Shown here one piece after another: positions 1 to 6,549 of a stretch of DNA of 9,897 nucleotides (positions are counted from its first letter, which is position 1; every line of letters starts with the position of its first letter). Below the pieces are notes generated by a model. It was not told the DNA's origin. It made no database searches and was given only the letters and a program-made list of their open reading frames with translations. Source of the stretch: JBOCEF01 sp047610385. Lineage in GTDB: Bacteria > Pseudomonadota > Alphaproteobacteria > Rhodobacterales > Rhodobacteraceae. A program made the translations under genes and the position numbers. The stretch lies in assembly GCA_047610385.1 (NCBI GenBank), contig JBLGAC010000076.1, positions 1-9,897 on the forward strand. Direction: 5' to 3'.

Positions 1-126
1 CGTGTCACACCCGATATGTGTGCCCGTCAGGCCAAGATCATCGCGCAGAAACGCCGACAAAAGCGTCCGGCCCTCAACATCCCCTGCAACCGCTTTCCCG
101 TTAACTCGCATCGATACGATCGGCAT
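1..126 (-). CDS. CoxS-like [2Fe-2S] small subunit of a molybdenum hydroxylase, N-terminal 42 residues (partial)
   Basis: This is the start of a gene that runs off the left edge of the window. The 42 visible residues fit the plant-ferredoxin-like N-terminal domain of the small iron-sulfur subunit of the CO dehydrogenase/xanthine dehydrogenase family. They show a short beta-strand opening, then RTLLSAFLRDDLGLTGTHIG and CDT. In this family the C of GCDT (Cys40 here) is the first ligand of the proximal [2Fe-2S] cluster, followed by a QCGAC-type motif that is not in the window. The ATG at 126 is chosen over the in-frame ATG at 111 because GGGAGA lies 6 nt upstream. The gene lies 35 nt downstream of coxG on the same strand, so it is probably cotranscribed, and the large and medium subunits are expected further left. 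The visible part cannot separate true CO dehydrogenase from aldehyde or other molybdenum hydroxylases. Confidence 0.85.
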   Translation of the reverse strand, partial: MPIVSMRVNGKAVAGDVEGRTLLSAFLRDDLGLTGTHIGCDT

Positions 127-161
127 CGAATTCTCCCTGTCTTTGGTATTTGAACGCAGCT

Positions 162-674
162 TCAACCGGTGATGCGGCCGAGCCAGGATTTCTTTTTGGC
201 TTCCTCAGGCGCGGCGTCGCCGTCTGCGGAGGGGCCTTCGATTTCGGCGCGGAACTTGTCGAAGAACTGGTCCGCCATCTTTTTGGCGAACCCGTCCACG
301 ATGCGCGACCCGAGCTGCGCCAGCTTGCCGCCGACTGAGGCCTGCACGTCATATGTCAGCTCAGTGCCGCCATCTTCGGTGTCGGCCAGTCGCACGTCAG
401 CGCCGCCTTTGGCAAAGCCAGCAGCGCCGCCCTTGCCTTCGCCCGCGATGCGGTAGCTAACGCCTTCGACGACGTCCGAAAACTGCACGGCGCCTTTGAA
501 CGTGGCCTTCACGGGGCCGACCTTCTGCATGACGGTGGCTTCGAACCCGTCCTGGGGTGAGCCGCTCAGCTCCTGACACCCGGGGATGCAGGCTTTCAGC
601 ACATCTGAGCTGTTGAGCGCCGCCCAGACTTCGGCCCGGGGGGCTTTGATTGTGCGCGATCCGGTGAGTTCCAC
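162..674 (-). CDS. coxG: CoxG-family protein (CO dehydrogenase subunit G, SRPBCC fold)
   Basis: The 170-residue protein belongs to the CoxG family (SRPBCC/START-like fold), which assists assembly or membrane recruitment of Cox-type molybdenum hydroxylases. The N-terminus MELTGSRTIKAPRAEVWAAL, then LKACIPGC (residues 26-33), and the central KVGPVKATFKG (51-61) are hallmarks of the family. I start it at GTG 674 rather than the longer in-frame start at 737. AAGGA lies 7 nt upstream of the GTG, family members begin with this ELTG strand, and the extra 21 residues look like noncoding sequence. The C-terminal tail (about 147-170) is charged and ends in WLGRITG, with no transmembrane helix, unlike the membrane-anchoring CoxG of Oligotropha (established for that protein). 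It sits between the metallohydrolase gene and the CoxS-like gene, on the same strand as both, which suggests the molybdenum hydroxylase belongs to this locus. Confidence 0.9.
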   Translation of the reverse strand: MELTGSRTIKAPRAEVWAALNSSDVLKACIPGCQELSGSPQDGFEATVMQKVGPVKATFKGAVQFSDVVEGVSYRIAGEGKGGAAGFAKGGADVRLADTEDGGTELTYDVQASVGGKLAQLGSRIVDGFAKKMADQFFDKFRAEIEGPSADGDAAPEEAKKKSWLGRITG

Positions 675-681
675 GGGGGCG

Positions 682-686
682 TCCTT
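682..686 (-). promoter_or_regulatory. Shine-Dalgarno site deciding the GTG start of coxG
   Basis: AAGGA on the minus strand lies 7 nt before GTG 674. The longer upstream in-frame start at 737 has no comparable site, so this one fixes the GTG as the probable start. Confidence 0.6.
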
Positions 687-756
687 TCGCTTGACGGACT
701 TCAGGTTAGACACAGGGAGCAGGGCGCGCCATACCACCTAAGCAGGGGTTCGGCGA

Positions 757-1719
757 TTAGTTTGCGCGCGGCAGAGCGGCGCGTTCCGCTGCCGCAAAAA
801 GATGTGCGACGGAGCGATGGAATTCCTGCGGTTGCGCGCCAATGCGCGCGAAGTCGGGTGGCAGCGCGATTGCCATGGTTTCATTCATGTCCAGACCGTT
901 GCGTGCCGCCTGCGCCAACGTGTCGGCCACCCAAGTCAGATAGGCACGCGTCTGCTGGAATGAAGCCCCCGCAGTGTCGAATGGGCCATGTCCGGGCACG
1001 ATGCCGCGTGGGGCGAGTGCGGCCAGCGCATCCAGGCTTTTGTGCCACAGGGGCAGGTTTGCGCTTGGCGTCGTCGGCGCGCGGTCAAGAAACGCAATGT
1101 CGCCCGCGATCAGCACGCCGGTGTCCACGTCCAGCAGCGCCAGATCGGCTTCGGTGTGGCCGGCCATGGGCAGCACGTCGAAGGCGCGGCCCATAATGAT
1201 GCTGCGCCCCGGCGCGACGGCACGGTTAGGGGGCAGCGGCTCGGTGCCGCGCATCCAGTCGCCCAGCAGCCGGTACATGTTGTCGGCATAGGCGTCGCCA
1301 TGCAGCGCCGCCAGCGCTGCGGTTTCCCCCAGCGCCCGGATCGGCAGGTCCGCGAACACCTGATTGCCCAGGAAATGGTCCGGGTGATGGTGTGTGTTGA
1401 TCACCCCGCGTGCGCCCAGTGGGTGCAGCCGCTGGGCCGCGGCGCGCAGTGCCTCGCCATAGCGGCGCGAGGGGCCGGTATCGACGATCAGGATGCCTTC
1501 GGGCGTCTCGATCATCACCACGTTGACGATGGCCCCGCCATTGGCAGCGGTGAAGTATTCGGTGGTGCCCTCAATCATCCAGATGCCGCTGGCGACCTGC
1601 CGGGGGACCAGATCATAGGTCAGGCGCGCCGCCGCGGGGGCGCGGGTGGGCAAAAGGGGTGCCGCGATGGCACCCGCCAGCAGCACAAGGCCGCCGCGCC
1701 GTGTGATGGTGCCGGTCAT
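757..1719 (-). CDS. Quinoprotein relay system zinc metallohydrolase (metallo-beta-lactamase fold, SoxH-related)
   Basis: This 320-residue secreted metallo-beta-lactamase-fold hydrolase is of the type found beside PQQ dehydrogenase genes and related to SoxH. All metal ligands are visible: HHHPDH at 110-115, GHT with His188, GD with Asp207, and PGH with His244, so a binuclear zinc site is expected. The N-terminus has TRRGG at 6-10 followed by a hydrophobic stretch to about residue 30, which looks like a Tat signal; export of a folded, metal-loaded enzyme would fit. The ATG overlaps the stop of the SoxYZ-like carrier gene by 4 nt (ATGA) and has no Shine-Dalgarno of its own, so translation is probably coupled. 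The substrate is unknown. The fixed pairing with a SoxYZ-like carrier suggests it hydrolyses something bound to the carrier cysteine (inference). I cannot tell which of the described relay-hydrolase subfamilies it belongs to. Confidence 0.9.
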   Translation of the reverse strand: MTGTITRRGGLVLLAGAIAAPLLPTRAPAAARLTYDLVPRQVASGIWMIEGTTEYFTAANGGAIVNVVMIETPEGILIVDTGPSRRYGEALRAAAQRLHPLGARGVINTHHHPDHFLGNQVFADLPIRALGETAALAALHGDAYADNMYRLLGDWMRGTEPLPPNRAVAPGRSIIMGRAFDVLPMAGHTEADLALLDVDTGVLIAGDIAFLDRAPTTPSANLPLWHKSLDALAALAPRGIVPGHGPFDTAGASFQQTRAYLTWVADTLAQAARNGLDMNETMAIALPPDFARIGAQPQEFHRSVAHLFAAAERAALPRAN

Positions 1720-2498
1720 TCGGTCAGCGCCGCGCGCAAGGTGGCCGCGATGCGGGCGCCATTGTTGTCGTGCCCGGTCAGGCGTGCCTCAGTCCCCAGA
1801 ATGCCTTGGGGGAAATGCAGGGTGAAGGCGGGGTCTTCGTTGACCGGTTCGGACAATTCCAGCCGCGCCAGTTCGTGCCCATCGGGCGATGACAGGGTTA
1901 ATTCCTCAATGATGAATACCGGGATGCCGTCCGCCAGACCTGTGTCCATCGGATGATCGACGATCATGCGCACGCGCCCGGTTTCTGGCCAGATGCGGCC
2001 ACGAACCTCGCCCAGATGGTCGACCCAATCATCGGCGGCATAGGCGGCGGCGGGCGCAGTGCAGCCGCCGCCCGCGGCATCGATTTTCGTGCCGCCCACA
2101 TGCCAAGCACCCGATTTTGTGCGCACGGCGGCGCGGATCGGGGTGGCCTGGTCGATCTTGAACCTCAGCGAGATCTTTGCCTCGGCCTTTCCCGGCCAGA
2201 AGGTCAGGATTTTGGGGATCGGGCCGTAATCAACCAGCACCACGATACGCTCCACATCCGCGATGGCGGTGGCGTCCACGTCGACCGGCACGTTGAAGCT
2301 GTCTTCGGCGCTGTCGGGCGCGGTGACGATCACGGCGGGGTCAAATCGGATGTCCGCGGGATCGCCCAAAATCTCGATCTGGTGGTAATTCCACATGCCA
2401 GTGGAATACGGGTCTTCGATCGGATGGCGCGGGTTATCGATGGCAAAAGCCGGGGCGGCGCCCAGCAAAAGCGCGGCAATGGTGAGGGTCGGGCGCAT
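1716..2498 (-). CDS. Quinoprotein dehydrogenase-associated SoxYZ-like carrier protein
   Basis: This 260-residue periplasmic protein fuses a SoxY-like domain (about 30-150) to a SoxZ-like domain (about 160-260). Residues 1-19 (MRPTLTIAALLLGAAPAFA) form a clear Sec signal peptide. In sulfur-oxidising bacteria SoxYZ carries intermediates on a cysteine at the end of a glycine-rich C-terminal arm of SoxY. Here the equivalent is DAAGGGCTAP around Cys146, the only cysteine in the protein, placed between the two domains. The fused form is known from PQQ alcohol dehydrogenase loci and is thought not to act in sulfur oxidation; its cargo is unknown. A strong AAGGAGGA ends about 5 nt before ATG 2498. 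The gene lies 38 nt after the XoxJ-like gene and overlaps the metallohydrolase gene by 4 nt, which suggests fixed stoichiometry between carrier and hydrolase. Confidence 0.92.
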   Translation of the reverse strand: MRPTLTIAALLLGAAPAFAIDNPRHPIEDPYSTGMWNYHQIEILGDPADIRFDPAVIVTAPDSAEDSFNVPVDVDATAIADVERIVVLVDYGPIPKILTFWPGKAEAKISLRFKIDQATPIRAAVRTKSGAWHVGGTKIDAAGGGCTAPAAAYAADDWVDHLGEVRGRIWPETGRVRMIVDHPMDTGLADGIPVFIIEELTLSSPDGHELARLELSEPVNEDPAFTLHFPQGILGTEARLTGHDNNGARIAATLRAALTE

Positions 2499-2536
2499 GG
2501 CTGTCCTCCTTGGTCAATTTTTGGCGCGGCGTGCGG

Positions 2537-3406
2537 TCACCAGACGGGCGGCGACCATGTCAGGCCGTAATTGGCATAAATCTGCTTAAGGCGGCCGTCT
2601 TCTGCCGCCGCGCGGATCGCGTCGTCCACCGCATAGCCGAGCGCGCGCCAGTTCATGCGCACTGCGGTCCCGAGGGTCCATTCCCCAACTGACAGGCCGG
2701 TCAAGCTGGGTTCGTGCACCGCAATCGCGTCACCGGCACCCCATTCCATCTGCGCGCGCGCGCCCATCACCGCGCGGACCTCGCCGGCGCGCAGCGCGTC
2801 CATGGCCAAGGCGGGGGTGCGGTAGCGGACGATGTTCGGCACCATAATGCCGCTGCCGATGCCAGACAGGTAGAAATCAGCGATGGAGTCGTTCTCCACC
2901 CCCACTTTATCATAGCGGAAATAGGCGGGGACAGGCTTGCTGTCCTCATAAAACGCTTGATCATAGGCGATGATGATTTTTTCGTTCTGGTATTGCCCGG
3001 TCAGCACCACCATTTCGTTGCGGAGCGCCAGTTCGCGGTTGTAGGGCACGCGCATCATCACATTGACGACTTTTTCGCCGATGTAATGGCCCTTCCAGAC
3101 GTTGTTGCGCAGGTCCGAATCCACCGACTCATCAGCGCCAAAACTGACAAAGCGCGCCTCCACACCGATGCTTTGCGCGATCAGGCGGCCAATTTCGACG
3201 TCCACGCCGCGCAGGACGCCGTTTTCGGTCCACGAATAGGGCGGGAAATCGTCGTAGACGCCGATTTCGACAAAGCCCCGATCGATGATGTCATCGAGGC
3301 TTTGGCCCACCACATCACGGCCGACATTCTGCATACGCTCCGCATGGCCTGGGGCGGACAGGCCAAAGGACGCGGCAACAAGGGTCAAAAACAAACGGCG
3401 GTGCAA
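2537..3406 (-). CDS. Quinoprotein dehydrogenase-associated periplasmic binding protein (MoxJ/XoxJ type)
   Basis: The 289-residue protein resembles family 3 solute-binding proteins of the MoxJ/XoxJ group encoded beside PQQ methanol and alcohol dehydrogenases. Visible motifs are VYDDFPPYSW (50-59), GVDVEIGRLIA (67-77) and the C-terminal DGRLKQIYANYG (270-281), all typical of this fold. The start is set at TTG 3406. GGAG lies 7 nt upstream, and the protein then opens with MHRRLFLTLV and a hydrophobic run ending near APGHA (18-22), a complete signal peptide with a Tat-like RRxFL core. The longest frame starts at TTG 3457, only 5 nt after the cytochrome stop, but has no Shine-Dalgarno and adds a proline- and arginine-rich lead. 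XoxJ proteins are proposed to aid maturation of the dehydrogenase rather than to import solutes (literature knowledge). No import permease gene is nearby. Confidence 0.88.
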   Translation of the reverse strand: MHRRLFLTLVAASFGLSAPGHAERMQNVGRDVVGQSLDDIIDRGFVEIGVYDDFPPYSWTENGVLRGVDVEIGRLIAQSIGVEARFVSFGADESVDSDLRNNVWKGHYIGEKVVNVMMRVPYNRELALRNEMVVLTGQYQNEKIIIAYDQAFYEDSKPVPAYFRYDKVGVENDSIADFYLSGIGSGIMVPNIVRYRTPALAMDALRAGEVRAVMGARAQMEWGAGDAIAVHEPSLTGLSVGEWTLGTAVRMNWRALGYAVDDAIRAAAEDGRLKQIYANYGLTWSPPVW

Positions 3407-3413
3407 AACACGT

Positions 3414-3417
3414 CTCC
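3414..3417 (-). promoter_or_regulatory. Shine-Dalgarno site supporting the TTG start of the XoxJ-like gene
   Basis: GGAG on the minus strand lies 7 nt before TTG 3406. It supports the internal TTG as start and places the preceding hairpin (3448-3462) in the spacer between the genes. Confidence 0.5.
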
Positions 3418-3447
3418 GGAAATCAGGGGAGCAACCAACCGGCCATC

Positions 3448-3462
3448 CCCCCGGCAAGGGGG
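3448..3462 (-). terminator. Small stem-loop directly after the pedF stop codon (attenuator candidate)
   Basis: CCCCC (3448-3452) and GGGGG (3458-3462) form a 5-bp GC stem with a 5-nt loop. On the transcribed strand it directly follows the pedF TAA, in the spacer before the XoxJ-like start. There is no T-run, so it could attenuate transcription or protect the pedF end of the message rather than fully terminate. It is short and could be chance in GC-rich DNA. Confidence 0.25.
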
Positions 3463-4191
3463 TTATTGGGCGGCGGACAGGCCGACGGTCAGGATCTCAG
3501 CAGCATGCTTGAACGCCATGGCCGATCCGTCAAGCGCAGCCGCGGCGCGCGACGCAGCGCTGTCGGCCAACGGGGCGCCGGAGGCGGTGGGGATCTGGGC
3601 AGCGATTTCTTCAAGCCGGGCGCGCACCGTGGCGGCTTCGCCTGCCAGCTCGGCGTTGGTTTCTGCGCCGCTTTCGATCTTGTCGGCATGGTCGATCAGA
3701 CTGTCGCGCATTGCTTTCAGATCGGTTGCGAAGTCTTCGTTCGCATCGTCGTCGGGGCGGGTTTCGACATAGGTGCGGATCGCCCAAGCGGCCTCTTGCC
3801 CCAGCAATTCGCCAAAAGCGGGCATTTTGGTGATGCCGTTCTGGGTGTAGCCGGTCCGGAACCGTTCAATGAACCATTCGTCGCCGTCCTCATTGGCCTC
3901 AAGATACCGCAAATCGGGTGCCAGCCCGCCAGAGATCACCTGCAGCCCGTGGCAGCGCGCGCAGTTCTGATTGTAGCCCGAGGACCCGAGGGTCACCGCC
4001 TCAGCCCAGACAGCCTGGCCACCATTTTCGGCGCGGTAGGGGTTTTCAGTCAGCCACTCATCGCCAAGTTTTGGCAGAGCCCCGGTATCCATCGGTTGCG
4101 GCGTGACATCGCCATGGGCAAAGGCGGCAGAGGTGAGCGCAGCGGCGATCAGCAGGCTGAAAAGCGGGCGAGCGGCTTGGATGCGGGTCAT
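3463..4191 (-). CDS. pedF: Cytochrome c-550 PedF-type, with a long C-terminal extension
   Basis: This periplasmic monoheme cytochrome c is the likely electron acceptor of the PQQ alcohol dehydrogenase, as PedF is in Pseudomonas ethanol and phenylethanol oxidation. The 242-residue protein has a Sec signal peptide (1-25, ending SAAFA before HGDVTP). The heme motif CARCH is at 77-81 within SGYNQNCARCHGLQVISGG, and the probable axial methionine is Met123 in KMPAF. DEWFIERFRTG and the stretch from AAWAIRTYVETR are family-typical. The ATG at 4191 is chosen because it opens directly into the signal peptide, with GGAG 9 nt upstream; the longer frame from 4278 adds 29 residues with no signal character. 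The usual family domain ends near residue 145. Residues 146-242 are an extra Ala/Glu/Asp-rich, probably helical region of unknown role. The gene is the first of the minus-strand arm. Confidence 0.93.
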   Translation of the reverse strand: MTRIQAARPLFSLLIAAALTSAAFAHGDVTPQPMDTGALPKLGDEWLTENPYRAENGGQAVWAEAVTLGSSGYNQNCARCHGLQVISGGLAPDLRYLEANEDGDEWFIERFRTGYTQNGITKMPAFGELLGQEAAWAIRTYVETRPDDDANEDFATDLKAMRDSLIDHADKIESGAETNAELAGEAATVRARLEEIAAQIPTASGAPLADSAASRAAAALDGSAMAFKHAAEILTVGLSAAQ

Positions 4192-4369
4192 GAGGGGCGG
4201 CTCCGTCCTTGTCAAAATCTTGCAGGTGTCGCGTCTGCCCTTGGGGTAGCGCGAACCGCGGCACCCGCGCCATTGCACTTTGGGCGCGGCGGCGGTGTTT
4301 CGGCGTCAGACTTTCGTGGGGGTCGAAGCGCGTGCAAGCTGGGATAGGGTCGGTCCTGACCACCCTTTG
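4192..4369. promoter_or_regulatory. Divergent promoter region between pedF and the plus-strand binding-protein gene
   Basis: This 178-bp gap lies between two divergent start codons, so it must carry promoters for both arms of the locus. I see no convincing sigma-70 -35/-10 pair. Short inverted elements are TTGCAC (4273-4278) with GTGCAA (4332-4337), a CGCGG-CAC-CCGCG hairpin (4257-4269), and GGTC-CT-GACC (4352-4361). TTGCAG occurs again at 4220-4225. These could be regulator half-sites, but each is short enough to arise by chance. The plus-strand start is also uncertain (4370, 4382 or 4391), so the exact right edge may shift. Confidence 0.5.
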
Positions 4370-5551
4370 ATGAAAGTGCCGATGTCCCTCATGCGCACCC
4401 TGATCCTGCTTGTGCTTTGCGCCCTTGGCGCACCCGCCGCCGCCGCTGACCCTATCGCGGTGCCGGTGGTTTGGTTGGAGGTGCAGGTGGACAGCCCGCC
4501 CGCGCTCTCCAACCTTGATCCGATCCCTGATGATGCCGGGCTGGCGGGCGCGCGTCTGGGGCTGGCGGACAATGCATCGGGTGGGCGTTTTCTGGGGCAT
4601 GATTATGCGCTGACAGAAATTATCGTGGCACCGGGCACGGACCCGGCCCCGGCCATGGCGCAGGCGCTGGCAACATCAAAGCTGATCGTGGTGAAGGCAC
4701 CAATGGACGCGCTGCTGGCGCTGGCGGACCTGCCGGGGGCGGCGGATGCGCTGATTTTCAACGCCGCCGCGCCCGATGTGGCGCTGCGCCTGGATGCGTG
4801 CCGCGCGAATGTTTTGCACACCGCCCCCAGCCGCGCGATGCTGACCGATGCGCTGGCGCAGTTCTTGATCAAAAAACGCTGGACCGACTGGATGCTGATC
4901 GCGGGCGTGCATCCCGGCGATCAGGCCTATGCGGACGCGATCCGCCTGTCCGCGGCCAAATTTGGTGCCCGGATCCGCGAAGAAAAAACATGGGCGTTCG
5001 ATGCGGACATGCGCAGGTCGGCCTCCGCCGAGGTGCCGCTGTTCACCCAAGGGCGCGATGTCGACGTGGTGGTGGTGGCAGATGAGCTTGAGGACTGGGC
5101 CCGCTACGTTCTTTACAACACATGGGACCCCCGCCCGATCGTCGGCACCGAAGGCCTGTCGCCCCGCGCATGGGCCCCGAGCGTGGAGCAATGGGGCGCC
5201 GCGCAGTTGCAAAGCCGGTTCCGCAAGCTGGCGGGCCGGGGCATGATTGCAGCTGATTATGGCGCATGGGCCGCGCTGCGCAGCATCTCCGAAGGCGTGA
5301 CCCGCGCGCAGACCGCTGATCCGGCCACCTTGCGCGCCTATATCCTGTCGCCCGCATTTGAACTGGGCGGCTTCAAGGGCCGCAAGATGTCGTTCCGCCC
5401 GTGGAACGGGCAATTGCGCCAGCCAATCGCTTTGGTGCACCCGCGTGCTGTCGCAGCCCTAGCCCCGATTGAGGGATATCTGCACCGCAACAACGAAATG
5501 GACACGCTCGGCTATGACGAGGCCGAGGCCGGATGCGCCGCTTTTCGCTGA
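4370..5551 (+). CDS. PQQ alcohol dehydrogenase-associated ABC-type substrate-binding protein (LivJ-like fold)
   Basis: The 393-residue secreted protein matches the branched-chain amino acid-type binding proteins specific to PQQ alcohol catabolism loci. A signal peptide ends around residues 24-26 (LGAPAAAADP). Mature features include PVVWLEVQVDSP (32-43), DNASGGRFLGHDY (67-79), the hinge region IAGVHPGDQAYADAIRLSA (177-195), VDVVVVADELEDW (231-243), and the C-terminal HRNNEMDTLGYDEAE (372-386). Cys144 and Cys389 could form a disulfide in the mature protein. Three close ATGs (4370, 4382, 4391) all precede the signal peptide, none with a strong Shine-Dalgarno. I give the first, and the true start may be up to 21 nt later; the frame back to 4280 has no signal character. 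Its ligand is unknown. The only permease in the locus is export-type, so a role in ordinary import is doubtful. The beta-propeller gene follows after 22 nt. Confidence 0.88.
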   Translation: MKVPMSLMRTLILLVLCALGAPAAAADPIAVPVVWLEVQVDSPPALSNLDPIPDDAGLAGARLGLADNASGGRFLGHDYALTEIIVAPGTDPAPAMAQALATSKLIVVKAPMDALLALADLPGAADALIFNAAAPDVALRLDACRANVLHTAPSRAMLTDALAQFLIKKRWTDWMLIAGVHPGDQAYADAIRLSAAKFGARIREEKTWAFDADMRRSASAEVPLFTQGRDVDVVVVADELEDWARYVLYNTWDPRPIVGTEGLSPRAWAPSVEQWGAAQLQSRFRKLAGRGMIAADYGAWAALRSISEGVTRAQTADPATLRAYILSPAFELGGFKGRKMSFRPWNGQLRQPIALVHPRAVAALAPIEGYLHRNNEMDTLGYDEAEAGCAAFR

Positions 5552-5573
5552 CCCTCTGCACAGGACTTGACCC

Positions 5574-6542
5574 ATGAATCGCCTGACGCTTATTTTTGCC
5601 GCGCTGCTGCTGCCTGTCTCCGCCTTCGCCGCTGGCAAGGGTGAGATCTGGGTGACCAATGAAAAGGATGACACGATCTCAGTGATCTCGGTCGACACGC
5701 TGGAGGTCATACGCACCATCGCAACCGGGGAGCGCCCGCGCGGGATCATCTTTACCCACGATCACAGCCGGGTTTATGTCTGCGCCTCGGACAGTGATGC
5801 GGTGCAGGTGATCGACCCTGACACGGGCGAGATATTGCACAACCTGCCCTCAGGCGAAGACCCTGAGCAATTTGCGCTGCACCCCGATGGCAAGCATCTT
5901 TATATCGCCAACGAAGACGACGCGATCGCCACCGTGGTGGATGTGGAAACCCGCCGCGTCATCGCCCAGATCCCCGTGGGGATTGAGCCTGAGGGCATGG
6001 CCATCAGCCCCGACGGCAAGATCGCCATCGTGACGTCTGAGACCACCAACATGGCCCATTGGATCGACACCGAGACGCAGAAGATTTTCGCCAACACCCT
6101 GGTCGACCAACGCCCCCGCGACGCAGCCTTCACTGCCGACGGATCGCAATTGTGGGTGAGCGCGGAGATCGGCGGCACGGTCACCGTGTTCGACGTCGCA
6201 ACCCAAGCTGAGCTTGGCAAGATCCATTTCGAAATCAAAGGCGTGCACTCAGATCGGCTGCAGCCCGTGGGCATCGTGATGACCCGGGACGGCACGCGGG
6301 CGTTTGTCGCGCTTGGCCCTGCGAACCACATCGCGGTGGTCGACATGAAGACGCTGGCGGTGGAGCGTTACATTCTGACTGGCCGCCGGGTCTGGCATAT
6401 GGAAATGACGCCGGATGAGAGCATGCTGTTCTCCACCAACGGGCTGTCTGGCGACGTGACAGTGGTGGATGTGGGCCGCGGCGAAGCGATCAAGACCATC
6501 AAGGTTGGGCGCTTTCCCTGGGGTGCGGCCTGGCGGCCCTGA
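5574..6542 (+). CDS. PQQ-dependent catabolism-associated YVTN beta-propeller protein
   Basis: The 322-residue secreted protein is made almost entirely of beta-propeller repeats. A signal peptide (1-19, ending PVSAFA before AGKGEIWVTN) is followed by about seven blades of roughly 42 residues. Recurring elements are an xxWVTNxxDDTISVIS-like strand, a D-T/E-T turn, a VIxxIxxGxxPxG loop, and a DG/HSRVYV-like strand. Blades are visible near 23-64, 65-106, 107-148, 149-190, 191-240, 241-280 and 281-322. A group of such propellers is restricted to PQQ alcohol catabolism loci; their biochemical role is not established and may be binding or scaffolding in the periplasm. AGGA lies 8 nt before the ATG. 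The gene is cotranscribed with the binding-protein gene 22 nt upstream and is followed by a strong GC hairpin. Confidence 0.9.
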   Translation: MNRLTLIFAALLLPVSAFAAGKGEIWVTNEKDDTISVISVDTLEVIRTIATGERPRGIIFTHDHSRVYVCASDSDAVQVIDPDTGEILHNLPSGEDPEQFALHPDGKHLYIANEDDAIATVVDVETRRVIAQIPVGIEPEGMAISPDGKIAIVTSETTNMAHWIDTETQKIFANTLVDQRPRDAAFTADGSQLWVSAEIGGTVTVFDVATQAELGKIHFEIKGVHSDRLQPVGIVMTRDGTRAFVALGPANHIAVVDMKTLAVERYILTGRRVWHMEMTPDESMLFSTNGLSGDVTVVDVGRGEAIKTIKVGRFPWGAAWRP

Positions 6543-6549
6543 CAAAGTG

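Noticed and set aside
988..1956. Long open frame on the plus strand opposite the hydrolase and carrier genes
   Set aside because: It is antisense to two well-supported genes with clear family motifs, and its translation is rich in Arg, Gln and His with no recognisable domain. Such shadows are common in GC-rich DNA.
1716..2498. Role of the SoxYZ-like and SoxH-like genes in sulfur oxidation
   Set aside because: No soxA, soxX, soxB or soxCD is present in the window, the two carrier domains are fused with the cysteine between them, and all neighbours are PQQ alcohol locus genes.
2714..3772. Long plus-strand open frame opposite the XoxJ-like and pedF genes
   Set aside because: It spans two minus-strand genes and their spacer, has His- and Ala-rich composition with no domain, and has no plausible ribosome binding site.
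4201..4225. TTGACA-like -35 box for pedF (minus strand, around 4211)
   Set aside because: The box lies only about 20 nt from the start codon, leaving no room for a -10 box, a transcription start and a ribosome binding site.
3466..4347. Plus-strand open frame opposite pedF that ends inside the divergent promoter region
   Set aside because: It is fully antisense to the cytochrome gene, whose heme motif and signal peptide are unambiguous. The translation shows no family features.
4058..4600. Minus-strand open frame covering the divergent intergenic region
   Set aside because: It overlaps the starts of two divergent genes in another frame and has no domain, signal peptide or ribosome binding site. 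The region is better explained as promoter DNA.
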